The position numbers and the translations under genes are program-made. Under the pieces are notes generated by a model that was not told where the DNA came from, did not search any database, and was given only the letters and a program-made list of their open reading frames with translations. Below, one piece after another: positions 52,423-61,488 of a DNA stretch of 64,000 bases. Each line of letters opens with the position of its first letter. The first letter of the stretch is position 1. The stretch is from Methyloversatilis universalis EHg5. GTDB taxonomy: Bacteria; Pseudomonadota; Gammaproteobacteria; Burkholderiales; Rhodocyclaceae. Location of the stretch: NCBI RefSeq assembly GCF_000378945.1, contig NZ_KB900539.1, positions 4,020,507 through 4,084,506 on the forward strand, read 5' to 3'.

Positions 52423-53472
52423 ATGACGCCCCGCTTCGACCTCGCCCCGCCCGCCCCCGACCTGTCCGCCGCGCTTCAGGCCTGCATCGATAACAAGACC
52501 AAGCCGCTGGGCGCACTCGGCCGGCTGGAGGCGCTGGCGCTGCAGATCGGTCAGGTGCTGGGCTCGACCGCGCCCGAACCCGGCACACCGCACCTGCTGG
52601 TGTGCGCCGGCGACCACGGCACGCTGCGCGACGCGCGCGGCCGCGGTCTGTCCGCCTACCCGGCCGACGTGACCTGGCAGATGGTCGAGAACTTCCTCGC
52701 CGGGGGCGCCGCCATCAACGTGCTGGCGCGCGAGGGCGGCATGACGCTGCACATCGCCGACTGCGGCGTGGCGCACGACTTCGGGCCACGCGCCGGCCTG
52801 ATCGACGCCAAGGTGGCGTCGGGTACCGCCAGCTGGTTCGACGGCCCGGCGATGACGCCGGCGCAGTGCGCGCAGGCGCTCGACAACGGCGCGCGCATCG
52901 CCCGCGACATCGCGGCCAGCGGCGCACGCGTGCTCGGCTTCGGCGAAATGGGCATCGGCAACACCGCCTCCGCCTCACTGATCACCCACCTGCTGACCGG
53001 CGCGCCGATGGACGACTGCGTCGGCCGCGGCACCGGCCTCGGCGACGCCGCACTGGCCGACAAGAAGCGGGTGCTGGCCGCGCTGGCCGCCGACTACACC
53101 GGCCCGCGCGACGCGTTCGCGGTGCTGGCCGCCTTTGGCGGCTTCGAGATCGCAACCATGGCTGGCGCCATGCTGGGCGCCGCGCAGTCGCGCATGCTGC
53201 TGCTGATCGACGGCTTCATCAGTTCGGCCGCCGCGCTGGTCGCCCAGACCCACGCACCGGCGTTGCGCGAGTACTGCGTGTTCTCGCACCGTTCGCAGGA
53301 GCGCGGCCACGCGATACAGCTGGAACACATGGGCGCCCGGCCGCTGCTCGATCTGGACCTGCGTCTCGGCGAAGGCACTGGCGCCGCGCTGGCCTGGCCG
53401 CTGGTGCGTGCGGCGGCAGCCATCCTGCGCGACATGGCCAGCTTCGATTCGGCCGGGGTGTCGAAGGCGTGA
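52423..53472 (+). CDS. cobT: Nicotinate-nucleotide--dimethylbenzimidazole phosphoribosyltransferase
   Basis: A 349-residue enzyme of the nucleotide-loop pathway of B12. Motifs: '[22 protein letters not shown]', '[10 protein letters not shown]', '[26 protein letters not shown]', '[22 protein letters not shown]', '[15 protein letters not shown]', and the catalytic Glu in '[19 protein letters not shown]'. It activates the lower base as alpha-ribazole phosphate. cobS follows 24 nt later. The gap to the divergent exporter is too small for a cobalamin riboswitch. Confidence 0.96.
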   Translation: MTPRFDLAPPAPDLSAALQACIDNKTKPLGALGRLEALALQIGQVLGSTAPEPGTPHLLVCAGDHGTLRDARGRGLSAYPADVTWQMVENFLAGGAAINVLAREGGMTLHIADCGVAHDFGPRAGLIDAKVASGTASWFDGPAMTPAQCAQALDNGARIARDIAASGARVLGFGEMGIGNTASASLITHLLTGAPMDDCVGRGTGLGDAALADKKRVLAALAADYTGPRDAFAVLAAFGGFEIATMAGAMLGAAQSRMLLLIDGFISSAAALVAQTHAPALREYCVFSHRSQERGHAIQLEHMGARPLLDLDLRLGEGTGAALAWPLVRAAAAILRDMASFDSAGVSKA

Positions 53473-53496
53473 GCGGCGGACAGCGGTAACGCAGCG

Positions 53497-54261
53497 ATGA
53501 TCCGCCGCGAACTCGAACTGTTCTTCAACGCGCTGCGCTTCTTCACGCGGCTGCCGGTGCCGGCCTGGGTGGGCTGGTCCAACGAACTGATGAATGCCAG
53601 CGCGCGCTGGTTTCCGGCCGTGGGCTGGATCGTCGGCGCGGCCGGGGCGGCGGTGCTGTGGATGACCGGTCAGGCGCTGCCGGCCGCACTCGCGGTGGTG
53701 CTGTCGACCGCGGCCACGATACGGCTGACCGGCGCTTTCCACGAGGACGGCTGGGGCGATGTGTGCGACGGCTTCGGTGGCGGCTGGTCGCGCGAGCAGA
53801 TCCTGAGCATCATGAAGGACTCGCGCATCGGCGCCTACGGCGCGATCGGCATCGTGCTCATGCTGGCGGCCAAGCTGGCCGCGCTGTCATCGCTGCCGCT
53901 GGCGGGCGCGGTGATCGCACTGCTGGTGGCCCATCCGCTGTCCAGGCTGTGCGCGACCGCACTCATCTACACCATGGCCTACGCGCGCGACGACGACCCG
54001 GATGGCGTGTCGCGTGCCAAGCCGCTGGCGGTCAAGCTGTCGGGAGGCGGCATGCTGTGGGCCGCGCTGTGCGGACTGGCGCCGCTGGCGCTGCTGGCAC
54101 CGGTACAGATCGCCTGGGTGGCCGGACTGGCGGTGCTCGTCACCGTCACCGCCGCCCGCCACTTCCGGCGCCGCATCGGCGGCTATACCGGCGACTGTCT
54201 GGGCGCGGTGCAGCAGCTGACCGAACTGGCGGTGTATGTCGCGCTGAGTGTGCAGGTCTGA
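53497..54261 (+). CDS. cobS: Adenosylcobinamide-GDP ribazoletransferase
   Basis: A 254-residue membrane enzyme: '[16 protein letters not shown]', '[45 protein letters not shown]' (the metal-binding D-x4-D-G-F-G-G and 'MKDSRIG' motifs), '[14 protein letters not shown]' and '[21 protein letters not shown]'. It joins alpha-ribazole to AdoCbi-GDP, the last B12 assembly step. It lies in the inner membrane and is coupled to cobT. No other cob gene is visible here. Confidence 0.95.
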   Translation: MIRRELELFFNALRFFTRLPVPAWVGWSNELMNASARWFPAVGWIVGAAGAAVLWMTGQALPAALAVVLSTAATIRLTGAFHEDGWGDVCDGFGGGWSREQILSIMKDSRIGAYGAIGIVLMLAAKLAALSSLPLAGAVIALLVAHPLSRLCATALIYTMAYARDDDPDGVSRAKPLAVKLSGGGMLWAALCGLAPLALLAPVQIAWVAGLAVLVTVTAARHFRRRIGGYTGDCLGAVQQLTELAVYVALSVQV

Positions 54262-54405
54262 CCGGATCCTGTGAAAGCGGGGCTGCTCGCGATCGCAGCC
54301 TGAATCGGAGCCGGCAGTCCGCGATCGCTGCATCGCGACCGGGGGTCGCTGCCACGAAAAGCACACCCGCGCCGTCGTCCGGGCCAGGTGTCGCGAGCGC
54401 TCGCG

Positions 54406-55263
54406 TCAGCCGCGCAGGCGGGCGATCAGGCCGTCCAGCTGGTCGAGATCGGTGAACTTGACGGTGAGCTTGCCAGCGCCGCGCGGGTTGGCCGCAATCG
54501 ACACCGGTGCGCCGACGATGTCCGACAGTTCCTCTTCCAGCCGCGCCAGGTCGCGCGACGGTTCGGCTTTGGCACGGCTGCCCTGCTCCGCCAGACCGCC
54601 GCGCGCCACCAGCTTTTCGGTGTCGCGCACGGTCAGCCCCTGAGCCACCACGCGGTTGGCGAGCGCGATCTGATCGCCCTTGGGCAGGCTCAGCAGCGCA
54701 CGCGCGTGGCCCATGTCGAGGTCACCGGTCACCAGCTGTTCCTGCACCGGCTCGGCCAGCTGCAGCAGGCGCAGCAGATTGGTGGTGGCAGAACGCGAAC
54801 GGCCGATGGCATTGGCCGCCTGTTCGTGGGTCATGCCGAATTCGTCGATCAGGCGCTGCACGCCGGCCGCCTCTTCCAGCGGGTTCAGGTTCTCACGCTG
54901 GATGTTCTCGATCAGGCTCATCGCCAGCGCGGCATCGTCCGGAATGTCGCGCGCCAGCACCTGCACTTCGCTCAGGCCGGCGATCTGGGCCGCGCGCCAG
55001 CGGCGTTCGCCGGCGATGATTTCGAAACGCTCGCCACCGACCCCGCGCACGATGATGGGCTGCATCAGCCCCTGCGACTTGATCGACTCGGCCAGCTCTT
55101 CCAGCGAACCCGGATCCATGCGGGTGCGCGGCTGGTACTTGCCCGGCTGCAGCAGGCCGACGTCCAGCGTGCGCAGTTCGCCGCTCTGGGCCGCTTCACC
55201 TGAATTGCCAGCCAGCAGTGCGTCGAGGCCGCGGCCGAGGCCCTTGAGTTTGGGAGGAGTCAT
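54406..55263 (-). CDS. parB: Chromosome-partitioning protein ParB
   Basis: A 285-residue ParB/Spo0J protein. The N-terminus 'KLKGLGRGLDALLAG' is the ParA-activating tail; then 'QPRTRMDPGSLEELAESIKSQGLMQPIIVR', the CTP/arginine patch 'GERRWRAAQIAGL', the helix-turn-helix 'MTHEQAANAIGRSRSATTNLLRLL', and the C-terminal dimer region. It binds parS and loads the segregation complex. Two parS sites lie 4-5 kb upstream at 59161 and 59964. It starts 32 nt after parA. Confidence 0.96.
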   Translation of the reverse strand: MTPPKLKGLGRGLDALLAGNSGEAAQSGELRTLDVGLLQPGKYQPRTRMDPGSLEELAESIKSQGLMQPIIVRGVGGERFEIIAGERRWRAAQIAGLSEVQVLARDIPDDAALAMSLIENIQRENLNPLEEAAGVQRLIDEFGMTHEQAANAIGRSRSATTNLLRLLQLAEPVQEQLVTGDLDMGHARALLSLPKGDQIALANRVVAQGLTVRDTEKLVARGGLAEQGSRAKAEPSRDLARLEEELSDIVGAPVSIAANPRGAGKLTVKFTDLDQLDGLIARLRG

Positions 55264-55294
55264 GGTCGTAGTGCGTTGTTGTTATGGACGATGA

Positions 55295-56065
55295 TCAGTA
55301 GGTTTTCACCCGCTCGATCATTTCCTGCGCGAAGGCGCTGTAGGCCTGCGCGCCCTTGGCGTTCTTGTCGAACAGCACGCCGGGGATGCCGTAGCTCGGC
55401 GCTTCGGCCAGCCGCACGTTGCGCGGCACCAGGGTGCGGAACACCTTGTCGCCAAAATGCGATTCGAGCTGGCCGGACACCTGCTGCGACAGCGTGCTGC
55501 GCGGGTCGAACATGACGCGCAGCAGACCGATGATCTTCAGGTCGCGGTTCAGGTTGGCGTGCACCTTCTTGATCGTGTTCACCAGGTCGGACAGGCCTTC
55601 CAGCGCGTAGTACTCGCACTGCATCGGAATGATGACGCCGTGCGCCGCACACAGGCCGTTCAGCGTGAGCAGGCTCAGGCTGGGCGGGCAGTCGATCAGC
55701 ACGAAATCGTAGTCGGCGGCGTGTTCGGCGATCGCCTTCTTCAGCCGGTTCTCGCGGTTTTCCAGCCCGACCAGTTCGACTTCGGCACCGGCCAGATCAC
55801 GGTTGGCCGGCAGCACGTCCAGCCCGGCATGCGGGCTGGTAACGCGCGCGTCCGCCAGCGACGACAGGCCGACCAGCACCTGGTACACGCTGGATTTGAG
55901 CGTGCGCTTGTCGACGCCCGCGCCCATGGTGGCATTGCCCTGCGGGTCGAGATCGACCAGCAGCGTGCGCTGGCCGGCCTGGCCCAGCGCCGCGGCGAGG
56001 TTCACGCTGGTGGTGGTCTTGCCCACCCCGCCCTTCTGGTTCGCGACTGCGAAGATGTGCGGCAT
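55295..56065 (-). CDS. parA: Chromosome-partitioning ATPase ParA
   Basis: A 256-residue deviant Walker ATPase: 'FAVANQKGGVGKTTTSVNLAAAL' (Walker A with signature lysine), 'VDLDPQGNATMGAG', 'DFVLIDCPPSLSLLTLNGL' and the DNA-binding C-terminus. It forms ATP-dependent gradients on the nucleoid with ParB. The start ATG is 9 nt after the rsmG stop, as in most proteobacteria (mnmG-rsmG-parA-parB). Confidence 0.96.
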   Translation of the reverse strand: MPHIFAVANQKGGVGKTTTSVNLAAALGQAGQRTLLVDLDPQGNATMGAGVDKRTLKSSVYQVLVGLSSLADARVTSPHAGLDVLPANRDLAGAEVELVGLENRENRLKKAIAEHAADYDFVLIDCPPSLSLLTLNGLCAAHGVIIPMQCEYYALEGLSDLVNTIKKVHANLNRDLKIIGLLRVMFDPRSTLSQQVSGQLESHFGDKVFRTLVPRNVRLAEAPSYGIPGVLFDKNAKGAQAYSAFAQEMIERVKTY

Positions 56066-56073
56066 GCGCGTTC

Positions 56074-56712
56074 TCAGGCAGTGGCGGCGTCGCGCGCCAG
56101 CCACAGCAGGTGACGCGCACCTTCGACGCCGGGCACCTGCAGCTCTTCCGAACGCACCAGCTTCCAGTCCTTGGGAATCGCGCGCACTTCCTCGTCCGGA
56201 TACACGCCCTTCATGGCCAGCATGCGGCCGTCCGGCTTCAGCAGATGGCCGGCCACCTTGATGAAGTCAGCCAGATCGCCGAAGGCGCGCGAAATGATGA
56301 AATCGCGGCCTTCGGGCAGGTTCACCGCCTCGGCGCGCGCGGTCTGCACCTCGAAGTTCTCGATCGACAGATCCATGCGCGCCTGTTGCTGGAAGGATGC
56401 CTTCTTCGAATTCGGCTCGATCGACAGCACGCTGAGATCCGGCCGGGCGATGGCCAGCGGAATGCCGGGCACGCCACCGCCGGAGCCGATGTCGACCAGG
56501 GTCGCGCCATCGGGAATGAAACGGGCGACCGACAGCGCATCCAGCAGGTGATGGGTGAGCATGCGGGATTCTTCGCGTATCGCGGTCAGGTTGTAGACCG
56601 CATTCCACTTGGCCATCAGTGCGATGTAGCGCAGCAGACGGGTACGGGCTGTCGCGGTGAGCGGCAGGTCCAGTGCGGCGAGGCCGGCGTCGAGTTCGTT
56701 TTGCAGGGTCAT
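56074..56712 (-). CDS. rsmG: 16S rRNA (guanine-527-N7)-methyltransferase RsmG
   Basis: A 212-residue Rossmann methyltransferase: 'RYIALMAKWNAVYNLTAIREESRMLTHHLLDALSV', SAM-binding 'LVDIGSGGGVPGIPLAI', 'SVLSIEPNSKKASFQQQ', 'FIISRAFGDLADFI'. It methylates G527 of 16S rRNA and its loss gives low-level streptomycin resistance. It is the classical neighbour of mnmG, and a GC hairpin (56742-56766) lies between the two genes. Confidence 0.96.
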   Translation of the reverse strand: MTLQNELDAGLAALDLPLTATARTRLLRYIALMAKWNAVYNLTAIREESRMLTHHLLDALSVARFIPDGATLVDIGSGGGVPGIPLAIARPDLSVLSIEPNSKKASFQQQARMDLSIENFEVQTARAEAVNLPEGRDFIISRAFGDLADFIKVAGHLLKPDGRMLAMKGVYPDEEVRAIPKDWKLVRSEELQVPGVEGARHLLWLARDAATA

Positions 56713-56789
56713 GACAAATGGGCAGTGCGTCGGATCGAGAAGGCCGGACGGTGTCAGGGTCCGGCCCGGAAAGGGGTGCTGCGCAAAAA

Positions 56790-58679
56790 TCAGGCGGCGT
56801 TGCGGACTGCGGCGCGTTTCTTCAGATGCACCAGCAGCAGCGAAATCGCGGCCGGCGTGATGCCCTGGATGCGTGAAGCCTGACCCAGGGTTTCCGGCCG
56901 GTGGGTAGTGAGCTTCTGCTGCACTTCGCGCGACAGGCCACCGACCGCGCCGTAATCGAGATCGTCCGGCAGCCGGGTGTCTTCGGTGGCGCGCAGCCTG
57001 TCGACCTCGTCCTGCTGGCGGTCGATATAGCCCTGGTACTTGGCCAGAATGTCCAGCTGTTCGATGGCCGGCGCGTGGTCTATCGGCTCCGGCGCGCCGG
57101 GCAGCGTCATCAGCGCTTCGTAGCTCACGTCCGGCCGGCGCAACAGATCGAACAGCGAATATTCGCGCTCGATGGCCTTGCCCAGCACACGCACCGCGTC
57201 TTCGGCCGGCAGTGTGTCCGGACGGATCCACGTGGAACGCAGCCGCTGTTCCTCGGCGGCGATGGCGTCGCGCTTGCGGTTGTAGGCGTCCCAGCGCAGG
57301 TCGTCGATCAGGCCCATTTCACGGGCGGCATCGGTCAGGCGCAGGTCGGCATTGTCTTCGCGCAGACTGAGCCGGTATTCGGCGCGCGAGGTGAACATGC
57401 GATAGGGCTCGGACACGCCGCGGGTGATCAGGTCGTCGACCAGCACGCCCAGATAGGCCTGGTCGCGGCGCGGGCACCAGGCGTCGAGGTCCTGCGTCTG
57501 GCGCGCGGCATTGAGGCCGGCCAGCAGACCCTGGGCCGCCGCTTCTTCGTAACCGGTGGTGCCATTGATCTGGCCGGCGAAGAACAGCCCGTGGATGGCC
57601 TTGGTTTCCAGCGACGCCTTCAGGCCGCGCGGATCGTAGTAGTCGTACTCGATCGCGTAGCCCGGACGCAGGATGTGCGCGTTTTCCAGACCGGGAATGC
57701 TGCGCACCAGCTCCACCTGCACGTCGAAGGGCAGCGAGGTCGAAATCCCGTTCGGGTACACCTCGTGTGTGGTCAGCCCTTCCGGTTCGAGGAAGATGTT
57801 GTGGCTGTCGCGGTCGGCGAAGCGGTGGATCTTGTCTTCGATGCTGGGGCAGTAGCGCGGGCCCACACCTTCGATCACGCCGGTATACATCGGCGAACGG
57901 TCGAGGCCGCCGCGGATGATGTCGTGCGTGCGCAGCGTGGTGTGGGTCATCCAGCACGGCAGCTGGCGCGGGTGCATGTCGCGCGAGCCGATGAAGCTGA
58001 ATACCGGCACCGGGTCATCGCCCGGCTGCGGCTGCATGACCGAATAGTCGATGCTGCGACCGTCGATGCGTGGCGGCGTGCCGGTCTTCAGCCGGCCCTG
58101 CGGCAGCGCCAGTTCCTTCAGCTTTTCGGCCAGACGGATGGCCGGCGGATCCCCTGCCCGACCGGCCGAATGGTTCTGCAGACCCACGTGCACCTTGCCA
58201 TTCAGGAAGGTGCCGGCGGTCAGTACCACCGCCTTCGCATGAAAGCGGATGCCCACTTCGGTCACCACACCAGCCGCGCGGTCGCCGTCCATGATGAGGT
58301 CGGCGGCCGCCTGCTGGAACAGATCGAGATTCGGCTGGTTTTCGAGTCGGCGACGGATCGCCGCCTTGTACAGGATGCGGTCGGCCTGGGCCCGGGTGGC
58401 ACGCACCGCTGGGCCCTTGCTCGCATTCAGCGTGCGGAACTGTATGCCGCCCTCGTCGGTGGCCAGCGCCATCGCACCGCCCAGCGCATCAACTTCCTTC
58501 ACCAGATGGCCCTTGCCAATGCCGCCGATCGACGGGTTGCAGGACATCTGGCCCAGGGTTTCGATGTTGTGGGTAAGCAGCAGCGTGCGGGCACCGACCC
58601 GCGCGGCGGCGAGCGCGGCTTCGGTGCCGGCGTGGCCGCCACCGATGACGATCACGTCGTAACGGGTCGGAAAATCCAT
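56790..58679 (-). CDS. mnmG: tRNA uridine-5-carboxymethylaminomethyl modification enzyme MnmG (GidA)
   Basis: A 629-residue FAD enzyme. N-terminal '[29 protein letters not shown]', '[19 protein letters not shown]', '[15 protein letters not shown]', '[16 protein letters not shown]', '[24 protein letters not shown]' and the C-terminal MnmE-binding region. With MnmE it makes the cmnm5 modification at the wobble uridine. The start has no strong ribosome-binding site, but the ATG at 58677-58679 gives the family start. Confidence 0.97.
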   Translation of the reverse strand: MDFPTRYDVIVIGGGHAGTEAALAAARVGARTLLLTHNIETLGQMSCNPSIGGIGKGHLVKEVDALGGAMALATDEGGIQFRTLNASKGPAVRATRAQADRILYKAAIRRRLENQPNLDLFQQAAADLIMDGDRAAGVVTEVGIRFHAKAVVLTAGTFLNGKVHVGLQNHSAGRAGDPPAIRLAEKLKELALPQGRLKTGTPPRIDGRSIDYSVMQPQPGDDPVPVFSFIGSRDMHPRQLPCWMTHTTLRTHDIIRGGLDRSPMYTGVIEGVGPRYCPSIEDKIHRFADRDSHNIFLEPEGLTTHEVYPNGISTSLPFDVQVELVRSIPGLENAHILRPGYAIEYDYYDPRGLKASLETKAIHGLFFAGQINGTTGYEEAAAQGLLAGLNAARQTQDLDAWCPRRDQAYLGVLVDDLITRGVSEPYRMFTSRAEYRLSLREDNADLRLTDAAREMGLIDDLRWDAYNRKRDAIAAEEQRLRSTWIRPDTLPAEDAVRVLGKAIEREYSLFDLLRRPDVSYEALMTLPGAPEPIDHAPAIEQLDILAKYQGYIDRQQDEVDRLRATEDTRLPDDLDYGAVGGLSREVQQKLTTHRPETLGQASRIQGITPAAISLLLVHLKKRAAVRNAA

Positions 58680-58844
58680 GTTCGCTGCGATGCAAAAAAT
58701 AGGGGGAAGGGGGCGAATGATACGGCGTCGTGCGCCGAACATAAAGGCGCCAGGTTGACACGGTTTCACTGCCTTACAGTTGCTTACGGCACTAAGAGAT
58801 CGGCAGCACTATCGTAAGGACGTGTTCCCCAATCGAGAACTGTG

Positions 58845-59159
58845 ATGAAAACGCTTGGAACTGCACTGACTGCGCTGGCGCTGACCTTCAGCGGAAGTGC
58901 GCTGGCCGACTGGGATGACCACCGTCGCCACGGCCATCATGGCGGTCACGACAGGCACAGTCACTGGAAGCACCGGGACCATCACCGTCATCATTCGCAC
59001 CCGTACTACGGACCGACTGTGCGCTACGGCTATTACCCGGCACCGGTGTATGCGGCACCGCCCTACCCCTACTATGGCCCGCCGCCCTACAGCTATCACC
59101 GCCCTCGTCACAACGACGGTGTAACCATCATCCTGCCGCCGGTACGCATCGGTTTCTGA
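58845..59159 (+). CDS. Small His/Tyr/Pro-rich exported protein
   Basis: A 104-residue protein with a signal peptide (MKTLGTALTALALTFSGSALA, cleaved after about 21). The mature part starts with a very His-rich block (about 14 His in residues 24-53) and then a Tyr/Pro-rich block ('YYGPTVRYGYYPAPVYAAPPYPYYGPPPYSY'). Such proteins may bind metal ions such as Ni, Cu or Zn in the periplasm. I know no defined family. A GTG one codon earlier is possible. A TTGACA at 58755-58760 could be a -35, without a clear -10. It runs opposite to the surrounding origin-proximal genes and ends one base before a parS site. Confidence 0.7.
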   Translation: MKTLGTALTALALTFSGSALADWDDHRRHGHHGGHDRHSHWKHRDHHRHHSHPYYGPTVRYGYYPAPVYAAPPYPYYGPPPYSYHRPRHNDGVTIILPPVRIGF

Positions 59160-59160
59160 T

Positions 59161-59176
59161 GTTTCACGTGGAACAT
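59161..59176. promoter_or_regulatory. parS centromere site 1
   Basis: TGTTTCACGTGGAACA matches the parS consensus TGTTTCACGTGAAACA in 15 of 16 positions. Its location near parAB and the origin supports the call. Confidence 0.9.
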
Positions 59177-59186
59177 CCTTCGCCGC

Positions 59187-59948
59187 TCAGCCGGCGAAGG
59201 TATCCCAGCTCAAGCGCGCAATCAGCACGCTGACTACGGCAATGAAAACCCGGCGCACGAAAGCGGCGCCATTCTTCATCGCCAGATGCGAACCCACCCA
59301 GGCGCCAGCCAGATTGGCCAGCGCCATGGCAGCAGCGATCTTGGCCATGATGGCACCCGCCGGCACGAACCACGAAAGCGCCGCCAGATTGGTGCTCACA
59401 TTCACCACCTTCGCGGCTGCCGACGCACGCAAGAAATCCCACGCGTAGCAGCGGGCAAACAGAAAGATCAGGAAGCTGCCGGTTCCTGGCCCGAAGAAGC
59501 CGTCGTAGAAACCGATGGCTGTACCGAGCAACAACGCCAGACCGTGGCGTGGAGGATGCTCGCTCGTACCGCGCATGACGCCGAAGTCCTTCTTCTTCAG
59601 CGTGTAGACCAGCACCGCCAGCAGCAGCACGATCACCACCGGGCGCAAGGCTTGCGGGTGAAACAGGCCGACTGCCGCCGCACCGGCAAATGACGCAATG
59701 AAAGCCGCCACGGCAGCCCTGCCCAGTACCGCCCAGTCCATATCAACCGTACGCAGATAGCGCCGGGCAGCAAAACCGGTGCCGACGATGCTGACCGCCT
59801 TGTTGGTCCCGAACAGTGTGGCCGGTGGCGCACCGGGGAATACATTGAACAGCAGCGGCACCTGCACCAGCCCGCCGCCTCCGACCATGGCATCGACCAG
59901 TCCGGCAAAGAAGGCGCCGGCACACAGCAGGGCGAGATCCGTCAGCAC
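59187..59948 (-). CDS. TauE/SafE family anion exporter
   Basis: A 253-residue integral membrane protein with the family's two repeats: 'GAFFAGLVDAMVGGGGLVQVPLLF' and 'IGFYDGFFGPGTGSFLIFLFARCYAWDFLRASAAAKVVNVSTNLAALS'. The 'GGGGLVQVPLL' and 'DGFFGPGTGSFL' motifs are typical of sulfite/sulfonate exporters. About eight helices are visible. It starts at a GTG (59946-59948). It is bracketed by the two parS sites (59161 and 59964) and lies between mnmG and mnmE, an uncommon insertion. Confidence 0.88.
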   Translation of the reverse strand: MLTDLALLCAGAFFAGLVDAMVGGGGLVQVPLLFNVFPGAPPATLFGTNKAVSIVGTGFAARRYLRTVDMDWAVLGRAAVAAFIASFAGAAAVGLFHPQALRPVVIVLLLAVLVYTLKKKDFGVMRGTSEHPPRHGLALLLGTAIGFYDGFFGPGTGSFLIFLFARCYAWDFLRASAAAKVVNVSTNLAALSWFVPAGAIMAKIAAAMALANLAGAWVGSHLAMKNGAAFVRRVFIAVVSVLIARLSWDTFAG

Positions 59949-59963
59949 GCGTTCAGTCCCGGA

Positions 59964-59979
59964 TGTTCCACGTGAAACA
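59964..59979. promoter_or_regulatory. parS centromere site 2
   Basis: TGTTCCACGTGAAACA is the exact reverse complement of parS site 1, with the same single mismatch from the consensus. It lies 3 nt from the mnmE stop and about 800 bp from the first site. Confidence 0.9.
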
Positions 59980-59982
59980 TCC

Positions 59983-61344
59983 TTACTTGCCTATGCAGAA
60001 ACGGGAAAAAATTTCGCCCAGAAGATCATCCGGGGTGAACTCGCCGGTGATATCGCCCAGCGCACGGTGCGCCAGTCGCAGCTCTTCGGCGAACAGTTCG
60101 AGTTGCAGAACTGCACCTGAAATGCAGCGCCTAGCCGCTTCAAGGTGTTCGACAGCACGGTCAAGCGCATGCAGATGACGGGTACGCGCAGCCAATGCAT
60201 CTTCCGCCCCGCCCTGCCACGCCACGCAATCGAGCAATGCTCTCTGCAGCAGATCCAGCCCTTCACCGCTGCGCACAGACAGCCACACATTCACGACGCC
60301 ATCGCACAGCTCGCTGCGCGCGGCACTGCCAAGCAGATCGATCTTGTTGAACACCCGGATGCGCGGCAGACCGGATGGCAGCTGCGCATCGATCACCTGC
60401 GCCTCGGTGTCGAAACCGGTCGCCGCATCGACCAGATGCAGCACCGCGTGCGCGCGCTCCAGTTCCCGGCGGGTGCGGGCAATACCGGCCTGCTCCACCG
60501 GGTCATCGGTTTCACGCAGACCGGCGGTATCGATCACATGCAACGGTACGCCGTCGATGGCGATCAATTCGCGCAGGGTGTCGCGCGTGGTACCGGCGAT
60601 ATCGGTCACGATGGCCCGCTCTTCTCCGGCCAGCGCATTCAGCAGGCTGGACTTGCCCACATTCGGTGCACCCGCCAGCACGACGGTCAGACCTTCCCTC
60701 AACACAGCACCGCAACGTGCCCGCTGACGAAGACGATCGAGCGCCTGCATGACCTCGGCCAGTTTGCCGCGAGCGCCTGCCTGTTCCAGAAACTCGACAT
60801 CCTCTTCCGGAAAGTCCAGCGTCGCCTCGACGAACATGCGCAAATTGACCAGCGCCTCTTCCAGCCCATGCACGTGACGCGAGAACTCGCCATCCAGCGA
60901 ACGCATGGCGGAACGTGCCGCAGACGTGGTGGTGGCATCAATCAGGTCCGCCACCGCCTCCGCCTGAGCCAGATCGATGCGGTCGTTCAGAAAGGCGCGC
61001 TCGGTAAATTCGCCGGGCCGTGCCGGTCGCGCCCCCAGTTCAAGGCAGCGCGCGAGCAACGCCTGCAGCACTGCGGTGCCGCCATGTCCGTGCAGTTCGA
61101 GTACGTGTTCGCCGGTATAGGACGCCGGCGCCTCGAACCATAACGCAATGCCGTGATCGATCACGGCACCGTCGCCGGCCTTGAACCGGCCGAACACGGC
61201 CCGGCGCGCAGCGGGCAATCGGCCGAGCACGCCGCGAGCCACCGCTTCGGCGCCGCGACCTGACACACGGATCACCCCTACCCCGCCCCTTCCGGGGGCG
61301 GTGGCAATCGCCGCAATGGTGTCGGTCGGTATCGGTCGGGTCAT
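59983..61344 (-). CDS. mnmE: tRNA modification GTPase MnmE (TrmE)
   Basis: A 453-residue GTPase. N-terminal folate-type domain ('[22 protein letters not shown]'), then '[26 protein letters not shown]', the G domain with '[16 protein letters not shown]', '[12 protein letters not shown]', 'DTAGLR' and 'NKID', and the C-terminal 'FCIGK' end with the catalytic Cys. It works with MnmG on wobble uridines. The stop is followed within 3 nt by parS site 2. It lies downstream of yidC, separated by a likely terminator. Confidence 0.97.
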   Translation of the reverse strand: MTRPIPTDTIAAIATAPGRGGVGVIRVSGRGAEAVARGVLGRLPAARRAVFGRFKAGDGAVIDHGIALWFEAPASYTGEHVLELHGHGGTAVLQALLARCLELGARPARPGEFTERAFLNDRIDLAQAEAVADLIDATTTSAARSAMRSLDGEFSRHVHGLEEALVNLRMFVEATLDFPEEDVEFLEQAGARGKLAEVMQALDRLRQRARCGAVLREGLTVVLAGAPNVGKSSLLNALAGEERAIVTDIAGTTRDTLRELIAIDGVPLHVIDTAGLRETDDPVEQAGIARTRRELERAHAVLHLVDAATGFDTEAQVIDAQLPSGLPRIRVFNKIDLLGSAARSELCDGVVNVWLSVRSGEGLDLLQRALLDCVAWQGGAEDALAARTRHLHALDRAVEHLEAARRCISGAVLQLELFAEELRLAHRALGDITGEFTPDDLLGEIFSRFCIGK

Positions 61345-61418
61345 CGATCTGTCCTCATCGAAGCTGCCTGTCGCTGGCGGCTTCGTGTGCGTCTGTGTTC
61401 ATGTCGGGTGCAGACGTG

Positions 61419-61468
61419 AAAAGGGCGCCGCCCCCGCCGGAGTATCTCACCCCGGGAGAGCGGCGCCC
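61419..61468 (-). terminator. Terminator after yidC
   Basis: GGGCGCCGC (61423-61431) and GCGGCGCCC (61460-61468) form a perfect 9-bp stem with a large GC-rich loop. On the minus strand it is followed by TTTT. It lies 20 bp past the yidC stop and before mnmE. Confidence 0.6.
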
Positions 61469-61488
61469 CTGCGCCGCGTGGTCGCGCG

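Noticed and set aside
56742..56766. Hairpin between mnmG and rsmG as a terminator
   Set aside because: The 8-bp stem has no T-run on the relevant strand, and read-through from mnmG into rsmG-parA-parB is the norm, so I did not list it as a terminator.
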